NCBI GenBank assembly: GCA_028688015.1
Contig: JAQTZB010000009.1
Location: 62,001-126,000 of the forward strand
Length of the DNA stretch: 64,000 nt
Reading direction: 5' to 3'
Origin: Elusimicrobiales bacterium
GTDB lineage: Bacteria > Elusimicrobiota > Elusimicrobia > Elusimicrobiales > UBA9959
The notes under the pieces are model-generated. The model did no database searches. It was not told the DNA's origin and saw nothing but the letters and a program-made list of their open reading frames with translations. The translations under genes were made by a program, and so were the position numbers. Shown here in pieces: positions 7,784 to 16,415 of the stretch; position 1 is the first letter of the stretch; the number at the start of each line of letters is the position of its first letter.

Positions 7784-9771
7784 AGCTCCGGGAAACCGAT
7801 TTGCTTTAAATAGTTGTAGGTTGAATTATAAAACTCTGGCGGCCTGGTATGATCCTCTGAGTTCCCTTCCGGCACTACTATCACCATCCCCTGCCGGGCG
7901 CGGGTTAGTAAAACGCGATAGGCGTTCTTCTGATAGATCTGACGATGATCCTTGTTGATGCGCTGCCACTTATTGCCCTTAAAAGACCAATTCTGCCAAC
8001 CTGCCCTGGAATATCTGAAATCGGCATCCCAGGTTACGCAGGCCCAGTCGAGCTCAAGCCCCTGCACATGGAACTCAGTGGCGACGTCCTCAAGATAATA
8101 GGAAGAGCGGACATCCTCTTTACCGTCCAGGAACCAATGAACAGGATTCACCGGGGTTTTAACGTCTATAGCGTAGGGCTTAAGCCGCTCGGCCTGGGAA
8201 GACACCACTATGCCGTAGCGCTCGGTGCCCTGCGCGCGGGCCTTAAGCCAGGCCTTGGCCTTCTGCAGGTCGCGGGTAAGCACTATGGGGTAGTTGGCGC
8301 CGATGGCGCGCAGCGTGTCGCGGGCGGAGGCGGCCTCCAGGTCCAGCACCTTCTTAACCAGCTCGGAGACGCGCTCGGCACGGAAAGAGCGCAGCGAAAC
8401 GGCCAGGTGCAGCTCGGGCTTGTAATTTACTTTATCCGGCGCTAATTTATTCAGTTTCTCAATTACCGTTCCCGCGCCGTACTCGCTGTCGGTAAGGCGC
8501 GGCGAAATGTAGACGTCCCAGCCGGGGAACTTGCGCAGGAGCGAGTCTATCCACTCGCTTATGCCGGCCTCGCCGGTGTTTATCTCCTGGCCGCCGCCCA
8601 CCAGGCACACTATCACGGCCCAGTCCGGGTGCCGGTCCAGGCAGGAGATCAAAAACTCAGGCTCGGACTGGTTGAAGTTGGGGCGCTTCTTCTTGCGCTT
8701 CATGAAGTTGGCCGTCTGCTGCAGGTCCCAAGCCCGCTGGGCCTCGTCGAAAAGCGCCACGTGCTCTACAGGCGCCCTGGTTTCGTCTTTAAGACATTCA
8801 TCCCGGAAGTTGTGCACGTTCTGGACGAACATTTTAACTTCACTGAAGGCCGCGCCTTTTCTTTTCTTATTGCCCTTGGCCTTTTCATGCAGAACCTTGT
8901 CCCGGGCGAGGGCCTCGCGCAGCACCGCCACCAGCGGGCCATTGCCGGAAAGAAAGACGCTGTATAGTTCGTCGTCCTTGTTTATGTGGGTGGTGGCGAT
9001 ATTAAGGCCCACCAGGGTTTTCCCCGCGCCGGGCACGCCCGTTACAAAGCAGATGGCCTTGCGCCGGCCCGCGCGGGCGGCGGCTATTATCTGCGCCACG
9101 CTGGTAGAGGTCTGGTCCAGGTTTATGGCGCCGGCGTCGCTTCTGCTGATCTCCGCCACCTTATGACCGCGGTATAAAGCCATGGCGGCTTCTACTATGG
9201 TGGGCGTAGGTGAGTAGCGCCCGCCCTCCCAGGTTTCGGCGGCTATGCTGGGGCCGTCGGCGAAGGCGAGCGCCGCGGAAACCACTTGGTTGATCTGCGA
9301 GGCGGCGCATTTGATGGGCGTGAAAAGCTTTGGGTTGTTGGCGGAGCAGCCTACGGCCACCGGTTGGGGCTTGGCCTCGGTGGAGATAAGCACCGGAGCC
9401 ACATATTTGCCGTGGCTGGTTTCGTGGAAATTTGAAAGGTCTAGCGCGTAATCCAGCACCTGGTCCACCGCATAAGCCGAAAAGTCCTGCGCGCCTACCT
9501 TGAACTCCAGCACAAAGATAACGTGCTCGATTAAGAGCACCACATCTATCCTGCGCCCCATGCGCGGGATGGAGTACTCGAAATAGATCTTGCCTTGTGT
9601 GCCTTTGAGGGCGGATTGGAGAAGCTCGATTTGCTGAGTCCAGGCGGAAAGCTGCTCAGGGTCGACGGCGAAGCCAGCATCAGCGCTGCCAGTGCCCAAT
9701 TGGCCAAGAATTTGATCTGAAGTGTTAACGCAGAAGTTGGGGATAGACTCTGAGTAATATTCGCGTTTCAT
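7780..9771 (-). CDS. Nuclease-helicase with DUF2075 (Schlafen group 3-like) ATPase domain
   Basis: About 663 residues. The N-terminal part has a PD-(D/E)XK-like core: [17 protein letters not shown] (D76) and FVLEFKVGA (E89, K91). The ATPase begins with Walker [11 protein letters not shown] at about 243-252 and continues with a Walker B-like [10 protein letters not shown] and late superfamily 1-type motifs ([19 protein letters not shown], then [20 protein letters not shown]). I prefer the ATG at 9771; a TTG three codons upstream is possible. It is coupled to a NERD protein. Proteins of this build are frequent in defence islands; nucleic acid cleavage or translocation is inferred from the domains. 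Confidence 0.8.
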   Translation of the reverse strand: MKREYYSESIPNFCVNTSDQILGQLGTGSADAGFAVDPEQLSAWTQQIELLQSALKGTQGKIYFEYSIPRMGRRIDVVLLIEHVIFVLEFKVGAQDFSAYAVDQVLDYALDLSNFHETSHGKYVAPVLISTEAKPQPVAVGCSANNPKLFTPIKCAASQINQVVSAALAFADGPSIAAETWEGGRYSPTPTIVEAAMALYRGHKVAEISRSDAGAINLDQTSTSVAQIIAAARAGRRKAICFVTGVPGAGKTLVGLNIATTHINKDDELYSVFLSGNGPLVAVLREALARDKVLHEKAKGNKKRKGAAFSEVKMFVQNVHNFRDECLKDETRAPVEHVALFDEAQRAWDLQQTANFMKRKKKRPNFNQSEPEFLISCLDRHPDWAVIVCLVGGGQEINTGEAGISEWIDSLLRKFPGWDVYISPRLTDSEYGAGTVIEKLNKLAPDKVNYKPELHLAVSLRSFRAERVSELVKKVLDLEAASARDTLRAIGANYPIVLTRDLQKAKAWLKARAQGTERYGIVVSSQAERLKPYAIDVKTPVNPVHWFLDGKEDVRSSYYLEDVATEFHVQGLELDWACVTWDADFRYSRAGWQNWSFKGNKWQRINKDHRQIYQKNAYRVLLTRARQGMVIVVPEGNSEDHTRPPEFYNSTYNYLKQIGFPEL

Positions 9772-9848
9772 AATCGCCAAAGCTTCACACTGAATATTTT
9801 ATTTCTGACGACCATTAGAATATCGGTCGATCGAAAACAGAGCGTCGC

Positions 9849-10571
9849 TTAGGCAAAAACCGAGGCCCATCGTATTTTGCTTGGTTTAGTTAACCGAAAA
9901 AAACTTATGGGCTTCCCTTTGCAAGCAGGTGTACTGTAAACACGCCAGCACCTTGAGGGATGCTTATAATTAAAAAAGACCTGGTGCCTTGCGGAAATAA
10001 GCGGGAGGAAGTCTTTTGCCGCTTTACAAGTAAGGACAAATATAAGCGGACGTGTGTGCGAATTTAATGCCAAAACTAAAGCCGCCACAAACTTCTTCCA
10101 TTGTGCCTGGTGAGTGCCCGCAAGTGAAGGCCTTGTAGTTAAGGCAGCATTTAAGAGCAAAACCCCCTGCGCAGCCCACGTTTCCAACGTCGTATCGGGC
10201 TTGTTAGGCGACTTGACATGAAGCTCTGTGCTTACCGCCCGCAAAATCTTTTTCAAACTTCGGCCTGCGTTTGTTTCTCCTAGGGAAGTGTGTTGTATAG
10301 CTTTGGGATTGAGTGCAAAGGCTAAGCCTGTAGCATAGGAATTTCCCTTCTTCACCTGGTAACAGGGATCCTGCCCGATAATGACAATTTTTACGCTTGT
10401 ATAGGGGACTCTTTCCAGAGCCTTGAAAACATCACTTTTGGGCGGCGTTATTCTTTTAGAGTTAAGCAGCGGGGTTAGGCAGCGCTTCTGATAGGCAGAA
10501 AAAGATTCTTCAGAAAATGCATTAAAAGTCTGGCTAATTCGTTTGAACCAATCCTTTTTGTGGTTTCCCAT
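9849..10571 (-). CDS. Family-1 uracil-DNA glycosylase homologue with altered active site
   Basis: 240 residues aligning along the Ung fold: VIIGQDPCY at 63-71, GLAFAL at 82-87, LLLNAALTTRPS at 138-149 and KHPSRCW at 203-209. The catalytic Asp (D68), Asn (N141) and His (H204) are kept. Two positions differ from the family rule: GQDPYH is GQDPCY, so the tyrosine that blocks thymine is cysteine, and HPSPLS is HPSRCW, so the DNA-intercalating loop is changed. Replacing that tyrosine with alanine in human UDG is known to give thymine-DNA glycosylase activity. The gene follows a PLD nuclease and two methyltransferases by 36 bases. Removal of thymine or a modified base is my inference; ordinary uracil repair remains possible. 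Confidence 0.8.
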   Translation of the reverse strand: MGNHKKDWFKRISQTFNAFSEESFSAYQKRCLTPLLNSKRITPPKSDVFKALERVPYTSVKIVIIGQDPCYQVKKGNSYATGLAFALNPKAIQHTSLGETNAGRSLKKILRAVSTELHVKSPNKPDTTLETWAAQGVLLLNAALTTRPSLAGTHQAQWKKFVAALVLALNSHTRPLIFVLTCKAAKDFLPLISARHQVFFNYKHPSRCWRVYSTPACKGKPISFFRLTKPSKIRWASVFA

Positions 10572-10607
10572 GTAAGTCGCTTCACTCTAATAAAATCCGG
10601 TAATGAA

Positions 10608-11702
10608 TTACGCAGGCTTAAATTTAGCTGTAATCGAGAGGCCGGCAAAACGCCGGAACTCATCGTTTGGAATCATGCCATAACGCTTCCCTTTGCCGCC
10701 GATGTAACTAGTGGCGAATGGCAATAGCTGGTCAAAAATAGCTGACCTCTTTTTATAAATACGCATTTCGTATGTGGCTTCTCCTGTCCGGGTAAGACAG
10801 GCCAAATCCCCTTCAGAAGCCTGTCGGGTTCCCCGCAATGGCCCGGTGCCGAGGCGAAAATCCAAATTGTTTTCCGCTTCAAACGTTACTCGAATCTTTT
10901 CGGTGCGACCCAAAGCAATGAAGTTGACATCAATAATAGCCGAGAGTGTGCCCTTATATCCGCGTTTGTTTTTCTCAAGCAGTGGTGGGAAGAAGTCAAA
11001 GCAATCTTTGCTCAGCCAGAAGTATTGTGTCCCTTTGGCCGCATTAGTCCCAGCCTTGGCTTGAATCCTGGCTGTGTCCGCATGGCTTAGGAGTAACAGC
11101 AAAGTTGTTTCTTCGGTCTGTTCCAACTTCTCTTCCAGATGTCCTTCATCGTAAAGCAGCGACCAGGCCGGGTGTTTTGAGTCGAGTTTGGGTACAGGTA
11201 ACGTCGGCCATGTCTGCCCGAGCATATTGGTGAAAAGCTTTCCCCAATCAAACCCCATGCCCTTGGTTTCTGTCTCGTTAAGTTTTATTGAGGCCTCAAC
11301 ATTCCTAGACATTCCCGGACCAGTAAAATTACCGGAAGTCACAACCAAATGCTGATCTCCTGATTTAGTGATACAACCATAAAGTTTGGCGTGCATTAGA
11401 CTTTTGCGGTTTGTTACCCAAACCTTCGCCCCACACCCAATCATGGCCTCAACAACCTGCCGACTAGAAGTGCGTTGTGCGGCACTCCCCGCCAGGATTG
11501 CATAAACGTTCCCGCCAGCCTCAGTGTGTTCTTTAAAACATTTAAAGAATCTTGCGCCACCGTTAAAGTTGGCAAAGCCTGAAACGATATAAATTGCGCC
11601 ACCTTTAAGCTTTGCGTTGTTGGGCCACAATTCTTCCAACATGCTCCTCAAGCCCGTATTAGCGCCGGTTTTATAGATAAAAGGATACAGGCCAAATTCC
11701 AT
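10608..11702 (-). CDS. PLD-fold nuclease, candidate restriction endonuclease, 364 aa
   Basis: One phospholipase D-type catalytic motif is clear: H104-x-K106 (SLMHAKLYG) followed by VTSGNFTGPG with N125, as in the Nuc/BfiI/NgoFVII class of nucleases, which dimerise to form one active site. The fold begins with IYIVSGFANFNGG and AILAGSA. The C-terminal 200 residues are unknown and could be the DNA-recognition part. The start overlaps the methyltransferase stop by one base, giving a classic restriction-modification arrangement. A lipase role is unlikely because there is no signal peptide and only one motif. Confidence 0.72.
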   Translation of the reverse strand: MEFGLYPFIYKTGANTGLRSMLEELWPNNAKLKGGAIYIVSGFANFNGGARFFKCFKEHTEAGGNVYAILAGSAAQRTSSRQVVEAMIGCGAKVWVTNRKSLMHAKLYGCITKSGDQHLVVTSGNFTGPGMSRNVEASIKLNETETKGMGFDWGKLFTNMLGQTWPTLPVPKLDSKHPAWSLLYDEGHLEEKLEQTEETTLLLLLSHADTARIQAKAGTNAAKGTQYFWLSKDCFDFFPPLLEKNKRGYKGTLSAIIDVNFIALGRTEKIRVTFEAENNLDFRLGTGPLRGTRQASEGDLACLTRTGEATYEMRIYKKRSAIFDQLLPFATSYIGGKGKRYGMIPNDEFRRFAGLSITAKFKPA

Positions 11703-13174
11703 TAGCGTCTCCTTAAGATCACAAGTTTCTCAACCTTAACGGAATTCTTGGAATGAATTGAAAATCTGTTATAGGCATCGAGGGCGATAATTTCCTGTAT
11801 CCCCCATCCCTGAGACTCCCCCACTAATGCCAGCAATTCGGGCGTATTGATTGCGTACGTGTTGTGCCCTTTCCCCACATTGTTCTGCCCTACTACTAAA
11901 GCAAAACGCCCACCACGCCTCACAACTGATTTCACCGTGTTAAAGGTTTGAGCCATGTCTGTAAAAAAACGTGCAAATAGCGCTGGCATCGCTTGCGTTC
12001 TAAACCCTGCCGACGTCTCTTCTGTTCTTGAGACTAGCTCATCATAAGCAACTCGCAATTCTTTTGGCCATTTCAAATACACCCCATTTTCAACTTTGCG
12101 ATGAGTCTCTCGCTCTTCTGAATTGCGGAATTCTCTTGAGCCGGTAATCGATGCCTCTAATTTACGTATTTCACTGGGGCTGGAAAGGCCAAGCCAAACC
12201 AAACTCAGTCTTTGGGTATCGATGTACGGGAGGGCCACAAAATATGGCGGACTAGTTATTGCCCCTCCGAACAGGTCGGCTGATCCCCGGCCTTTTCTCG
12301 AATCCACTAGATAGGCATTTTGTTTGCCTTGGGCTTTCAAGATTGACAAATGCTGCCGCTTCAGTTTGAGTACTTCTTTTTGCACCCGCTTTAAGAACAC
12401 CTCCTTCGGGTTTTCATTCGGCATAGGCGAATGCCTGCGTCGAATCCGAAGGTCTCCTGGCTCCTGCTGGGAATAATCCCGCAACAAGTCGCTACCAATT
12501 GTCAGAAAGAAATCTTTGGTTTTTGGGAATAGCCCTACTTTCTCTCTAAGTTCCTCAAAAAAACATAATTCCTGGGGACGGAACCACTTCAATAAATATT
12601 CCAACCGCGCATCCAGTGTATTGGGTAAAGACCACTTGGATTTTAGGCTCTGAACAAGCTCATCGGTGTTATCCTCAATCTCAATCGGGTCAAGGCGGAG
12701 GGTTTTAATCTTTGTGTTAGCAAGATGGACTGCGAAGGGGTTCATATCCCACCCTTCTGCAATGCGGCCCAAATGGGCGGCCTCTACCAAAGTTGTTCCA
12801 CTTCCGCAAAAAGGATCCAATATCGGCAAATCTTCCGGCACTAAATTGGCAATCAGGTGTCTGGCCGTTTGGGGGTTAAATTTGCCCTTGTACTCATGTA
12901 AGCCATGGGTGGAATAGCGTGTTGATTGCCGGCCGCCAGTCCCTTCGTTGCTTGACTGGAGCAGTGTTGTACATTTTCCGTTAATGGAGAGTGTTCGGAA
13001 GTAGGTAAGCAGGTAGGCGTCTTGGAGTTTGTTTTGGGGAATCTTTGCCGTTACAGTTTTTGCGCCAACCCTAACATCCCTTGCCTTAAGTAAATTCATA
13101 AGTTCGCCAATTGCGAACCTCTTTTCATAGGGCAGGAGCGAATAGTTAGGGAATTCCAATTCAGCTGTTATCAT
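11702..13174 (-). CDS. SPPY-type DNA methyltransferase, 490 aa
   Basis: An AdoMet-binding motif I, ILDPFCGSGTT, is at about 118-128 and catalytic motif IV TSPPY at 307-311. The order is I before IV, the reverse of the beta class. Upstream of motif I is a HEYKGKFNPQTARHLI segment matching the HPYPAKF box of the next methyltransferase. S-P-P-Y is usual for N4-cytosine enzymes but does not exclude N6-adenine. The C-terminal GGRFALVVGQNNVGKG fits the late beta strands of the fold. Its start directly abuts the stop of the second methyltransferase and its end overlaps the PLD nuclease gene. Two methyltransferases beside one nuclease suggest an asymmetric target site. Confidence 0.82.
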   Translation of the reverse strand: MITAELEFPNYSLLPYEKRFAIGELMNLLKARDVRVGAKTVTAKIPQNKLQDAYLLTYFRTLSINGKCTTLLQSSNEGTGGRQSTRYSTHGLHEYKGKFNPQTARHLIANLVPEDLPILDPFCGSGTTLVEAAHLGRIAEGWDMNPFAVHLANTKIKTLRLDPIEIEDNTDELVQSLKSKWSLPNTLDARLEYLLKWFRPQELCFFEELREKVGLFPKTKDFFLTIGSDLLRDYSQQEPGDLRIRRRHSPMPNENPKEVFLKRVQKEVLKLKRQHLSILKAQGKQNAYLVDSRKGRGSADLFGGAITSPPYFVALPYIDTQRLSLVWLGLSSPSEIRKLEASITGSREFRNSEERETHRKVENGVYLKWPKELRVAYDELVSRTEETSAGFRTQAMPALFARFFTDMAQTFNTVKSVVRRGGRFALVVGQNNVGKGHNTYAINTPELLALVGESQGWGIQEIIALDAYNRFSIHSKNSVKVEKLVILRRR

Positions 13175-14455
13175 TTAGCGCCTCTTGAAAACTAAAATCT
13201 CCTCACTCTTTGCCCGGCTATACTTAGTATTAAATGCTTTTCGGTTGGATGCAACGGAACGGGGATAAACTATTACATCGTTAAAATCATTCTCTTTTGC
13301 CGCCATTCTCAGCAGAATACCATTATCGATTATTTTCCCTTTAATTTTCGAGTCACCAACAACAAAAGCAGCATGGGCATCTTTTACGGTGATAGTCTTG
13401 AGCAAGGCGAAGAGGCCACGCATTTGCCGAAGGAAATCGAACTCCGTGTGTGGATGGGACGAGAAAAAATGGGATCTTGAGCCAATTTCTTTACGCTTAA
13501 TCGCTGTTGGGTCCCACCCAAGCCACGCCAGTCTGAATTTGTGATACAACCAATACTCATAGGCATTAGGATAGGGCGGAGAGGTCAGTACAAGTCCAAC
13601 CTGTTGACCGATCTTTTTAGCGGTGAGATCTAGTATGTCGTGGCAAATTATGTTGGGCTCGGGTTTTGGGATCCAGTTGCGGAGTTCAAGGTATTTCTCT
13701 ATTTCCTCTGCGGCAAGCACAAAGTGTCTATAAACATTCCCTTGAGGTTTCTCTATCGCCGCATACCGCGTATCACTTTCCTGGTTGGAGACTCTTACGA
13801 TAATCCTTGATAGTGCGAGCCGAAGCGCATCACCAAATATTGGTCCAGCGGAAACACTGATTTCTTTGACAATATTTGCCAACGATTGCGCGACAGAATC
13901 CTTAAACCAGTGCTCCAGATTTGGAACATTCTGGGGACGCCAAAGTTCTTTGCGGCGTGTCGCTTTTTGAGAAATCTCTTGGGCTATATCTTTTAACCCC
14001 GGCATTTTGGAGCCAGTTCTTACGCGGGTAATCAGACAGGCGATGGGGTTAAGGTCCACCCCGATAGTTTTTAACCCAAGCCGCTGGGCTTCGGCGATGG
14101 AGGTGCCTGACCCACAAAAAGGATCCAAAACGGCGGTGCCTTTTGGGACTCCAAGTATTGATATGATTTCGCGAGGAATTTCTGGGATAAATTTGGCAGG
14201 ATATGGATGAACGCCACGACTTTCAAGCCGGGTGCTATTATCAAAGCTCCAATCCACACTGTCAAAATCGGCTTTAATCTTCATCGCATCAATATCTATT
14301 GGCAAATCTATGGGTATTTGTGGCTTAAATTTGTGTTTTTCTATTGCCGAATTATATTCAGGCAACTTACTATTATTATAACTAATTGGGAATAGGTCAT
14401 CCTGGATTAGTCTCTCCCGGAAATAGGAATGTGTGGCGATGATAACCCTATACAT
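13175..14455 (-). CDS. SPPY-type DNA methyltransferase, 426 aa
   Basis: GVHPYPAKFIPEIPREI at about 81-97 precedes motif I, VLDPFCGSGTS (109-119); motif IV TSPPYPNAYEYW starts at 291, and a late AAFVVGDSKIKGK strand completes the fold. The start is the ATG at 14455, 5 bases after GGGAGG; an ATG at 14467 lies inside that ribosome binding site. The sequence is paralogous in layout to the methyltransferase immediately downstream, which fits one enzyme per strand of a non-palindromic site. It is the first gene of the methyltransferase-methyltransferase-PLD-glycosylase operon and lies just downstream of hairpin repeat copy 2. Confidence 0.82.
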   Translation of the reverse strand: MYRVIIATHSYFRERLIQDDLFPISYNNSKLPEYNSAIEKHKFKPQIPIDLPIDIDAMKIKADFDSVDWSFDNSTRLESRGVHPYPAKFIPEIPREIISILGVPKGTAVLDPFCGSGTSIAEAQRLGLKTIGVDLNPIACLITRVRTGSKMPGLKDIAQEISQKATRRKELWRPQNVPNLEHWFKDSVAQSLANIVKEISVSAGPIFGDALRLALSRIIVRVSNQESDTRYAAIEKPQGNVYRHFVLAAEEIEKYLELRNWIPKPEPNIICHDILDLTAKKIGQQVGLVLTSPPYPNAYEYWLYHKFRLAWLGWDPTAIKRKEIGSRSHFFSSHPHTEFDFLRQMRGLFALLKTITVKDAHAAFVVGDSKIKGKIIDNGILLRMAAKENDFNDVIVYPRSVASNRKAFNTKYSRAKSEEILVFKRR

Positions 14456-14489
14456 AATTCCTCCCATTTTCTGGGAATAGCATAGCAGA

Positions 14490-14517
14490 CCAACCCGACA
14501 ACGGTGTGTCGGGTTGG
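14490..14517. repeat. Hairpin repeat, copy 2 (core GACAACGGTGTGTC)
   Basis: CCAACCCGACA (14490-14500) pairs with TGTCGGGTTGG (14507-14517). Including flanks it matches copy 1 at 6912 over about 40 bases. It sits 35 bases upstream of the first methyltransferase start, the same place as copies 1 and 3 relative to their genes. Confidence 0.65.
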
Positions 14518-14620
14518 CAAAGAGTGTTTTTTACTGAAATTAAATTAATTCGGTGTTTTCTTACCTTCCGCTAATTATGCGGAAAATAGTCGCCATTTAA
14601 GCTAACCGCACAAAGCAAAT

Positions 14621-15250
14621 TCAACATGGGATGTCCTCAAAGACGACAGGGAGAAGCTTCTTAAACTCCTCTAAAAGAGGGCACGCGATCTCTCTCATCT
14701 GTGGGTGGGCAGCGGAAGTAGTTCTTAGCTTAAAGAAGTGTCTCCATTCACGCAAATTCATTGTCATCACAATCTCGGTTTTTAATGAATTCGGCAAAAC
14801 AGATCTGGCTTCCTGCGCAGTAGCTCCAAGCCCAAGAAGTTTGAGATAAGATAGTTCTGAATGTTCCATTGAGGACTTCCAGATTTTATACTTTTCCAAA
14901 TCGGCATCGGTTGACCAGAAGCAAGGCTTGATAACAGTGAGTTCGTTCCCGTGTTTCTCTTTTGAATAGTTACAGTATCTGGTACTTTCTTGACTATAAC
15001 TTGCAATCCGGTGTCTCACAATCTCATGCGAAACACCTCTATCACAAACAACCCTTACAGTAATTTTTTCATGTTCCAAAACCGTTTCATGTCCACGCTT
15101 AATTAACATTTTCACAAACGCTTCAGCGGAATCATTGGTTATTCTATCCTCGCTTTTATAACAGGTCCTTCCGGCTTTCTCGATACGCTTCAGCATGTCG
15201 AGGCCCACTACCGCATCTTCTATTAAGATAAAAGGTTTGATTATAATCAT
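14621..15250 (-). CDS. thyX: FAD-dependent thymidylate synthase ThyX
   Basis: ThyX makes dTMP from dUMP with FAD, NADPH and methylenetetrahydrofolate. The signature RHRX7S is intact: R79-H80-R81 to S89 within RHRIASYSQESTRY. The N-terminus (KPFILIEDAVVGLDML ... GRTCYKSEDR) and the late NLREWRHFFKLRTTSAAHPQMREIA block, shortened here, are typical. At 209 residues it has normal family length. It stands between two operons with about 130-200 bases on each side and shares their AT-rich composition. A weak hairpin at about 14566-14584 may terminate it. Whether it is the cell's only thymidylate synthase cannot be told from this window. Confidence 0.93.
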   Translation of the reverse strand: MIIIKPFILIEDAVVGLDMLKRIEKAGRTCYKSEDRITNDSAEAFVKMLIKRGHETVLEHEKITVRVVCDRGVSHEIVRHRIASYSQESTRYCNYSKEKHGNELTVIKPCFWSTDADLEKYKIWKSSMEHSELSYLKLLGLGATAQEARSVLPNSLKTEIVMTMNLREWRHFFKLRTTSAAHPQMREIACPLLEEFKKLLPVVFEDIPC

Positions 15251-15444
15251 ATATCAACTTGTTTTAGACACACGAGACTGGCCTAAAGCGTTACGTTCCG
15301 AAACGATAAAGCATCTGACCTTTACCCCATCTTTATCCTTTCTGGCTGGGGACACAGAATGCATTTAACTTTTTCTATTCCTACAGCAATTCCCCGCCAG
15401 CGGGAATAAATAGTCGAAAAGCCAGAAACGTCGCAATGTGCCAC

Positions 15445-16413
15445 CTAGTTATACTCTATAGTATATTGCCACACTCCGGATAGTCCGACACTGTCGTTCT
15501 TCGCATACTTCAAATAAAATGGATAAATAATACTTATTGGATCATCATCACATTCTGTTGAATAAAATAGCGCAAAGCCTAATGCTTGGGCCTTTGTTCC
15601 TAAAGGGCAAAGGTAGACATTTGAATACGTGATGCTTTGATCCAGGTCATCAAATATTTTGCGCAACACAGCTGCCGTTACGAAGGGATCATATGCTGGA
15701 GCACAATAGCCATTAAGGGGGGCAAGAATAGCCGGCCCAATGGCCTCCGATGCTTTCTGAACCTGAAATACATTCTCCTGATACATATCAGCCTTTAAAG
15801 ACGGGAAGCCATATATCTTAATCTTTTTTGCATTTTCTTTAGAGGCTGCAACCTGATTAATTAGTGCATAATCGTATCCAGTGCCAATTATCAAAACATC
15901 GTCGGAATTCTCTGTAACATGTTTCCCCTCACAGCCCCCTATCTGTCGAACCTCTTGCACATTTTCCGAAAACTTCGTATTTTCTTGAGCTAAGTATCGA
16001 TCTGGTTCGGAATAAATAACATCATATTTCGTTATTCCTATTCTTTTCAAATATAGCAAAAGAAATATTAAGGTTGGTTGCGTGAAGCCGGTAATATCCA
16101 CACACAATTTAACCTCCGTTAAATCTTTATTGATAAATTCCAAAGACTTTTGGATGAACTCAGCTTCGTCGATATTTTTATCTTCAGGACTAAATAGACG
16201 TTCATTAGGGGTAAGGGTTGGCATTTCACCTGACTCAACTCCATATACGGGGTGAATTAGCCATATCTTTTCAGTTGCACGAACATCTTTAAAGACTTTT
16301 AAGACTCTTTCATTAAGGGAATATGTGGAGATAAATAAGTCCCAAGAGCCAGACAACCGATCGCCTGCCGAGACATTCACATAGCGTTTATAAAAAACCG
16401 TATAGTCTCTCAT
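15445..16413 (-). CDS. Unknown two-domain protein of the PRTase/ORC-ATPase operon, 322 aa
   Basis: No family is recognised with certainty. Two Rossmann-like halves can be suggested. The first ends with KLCVDITGFTQPTLIFLL (D106-I-T-G109) then YDVIYSEPDRY, reminiscent of the TGGTK-type strand-loop of CARF domains. The second begins DDVLIIGTGYDYALINQV and later has YLCPLGTKAQALGFALFY. It is soluble, with no transmembrane segment. It starts 2 bases after the ATPase stop and is the last gene of the operon. A weak hairpin at 15389-15407 may end the transcript. A ligand-sensing or effector role is a guess from operon position and the DITG motif. Confidence 0.65.
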   Translation of the reverse strand: MRDYTVFYKRYVNVSAGDRLSGSWDLFISTYSLNERVLKVFKDVRATEKIWLIHPVYGVESGEMPTLTPNERLFSPEDKNIDEAEFIQKSLEFINKDLTEVKLCVDITGFTQPTLIFLLLYLKRIGITKYDVIYSEPDRYLAQENTKFSENVQEVRQIGGCEGKHVTENSDDVLIIGTGYDYALINQVAASKENAKKIKIYGFPSLKADMYQENVFQVQKASEAIGPAILAPLNGYCAPAYDPFVTAAVLRKIFDDLDQSITYSNVYLCPLGTKAQALGFALFYSTECDDDPISIIYPFYLKYAKNDSVGLSGVWQYTIEYN

Positions 16414-16415
16414 TT

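Noticed and set aside
10608-11702. Cardiolipin synthase or phospholipase role for the PLD protein
   Set aside because: It has a single HKD motif, no signal peptide or membrane segment, and lies inside a methyltransferase operon, so a nuclease is far more likely.
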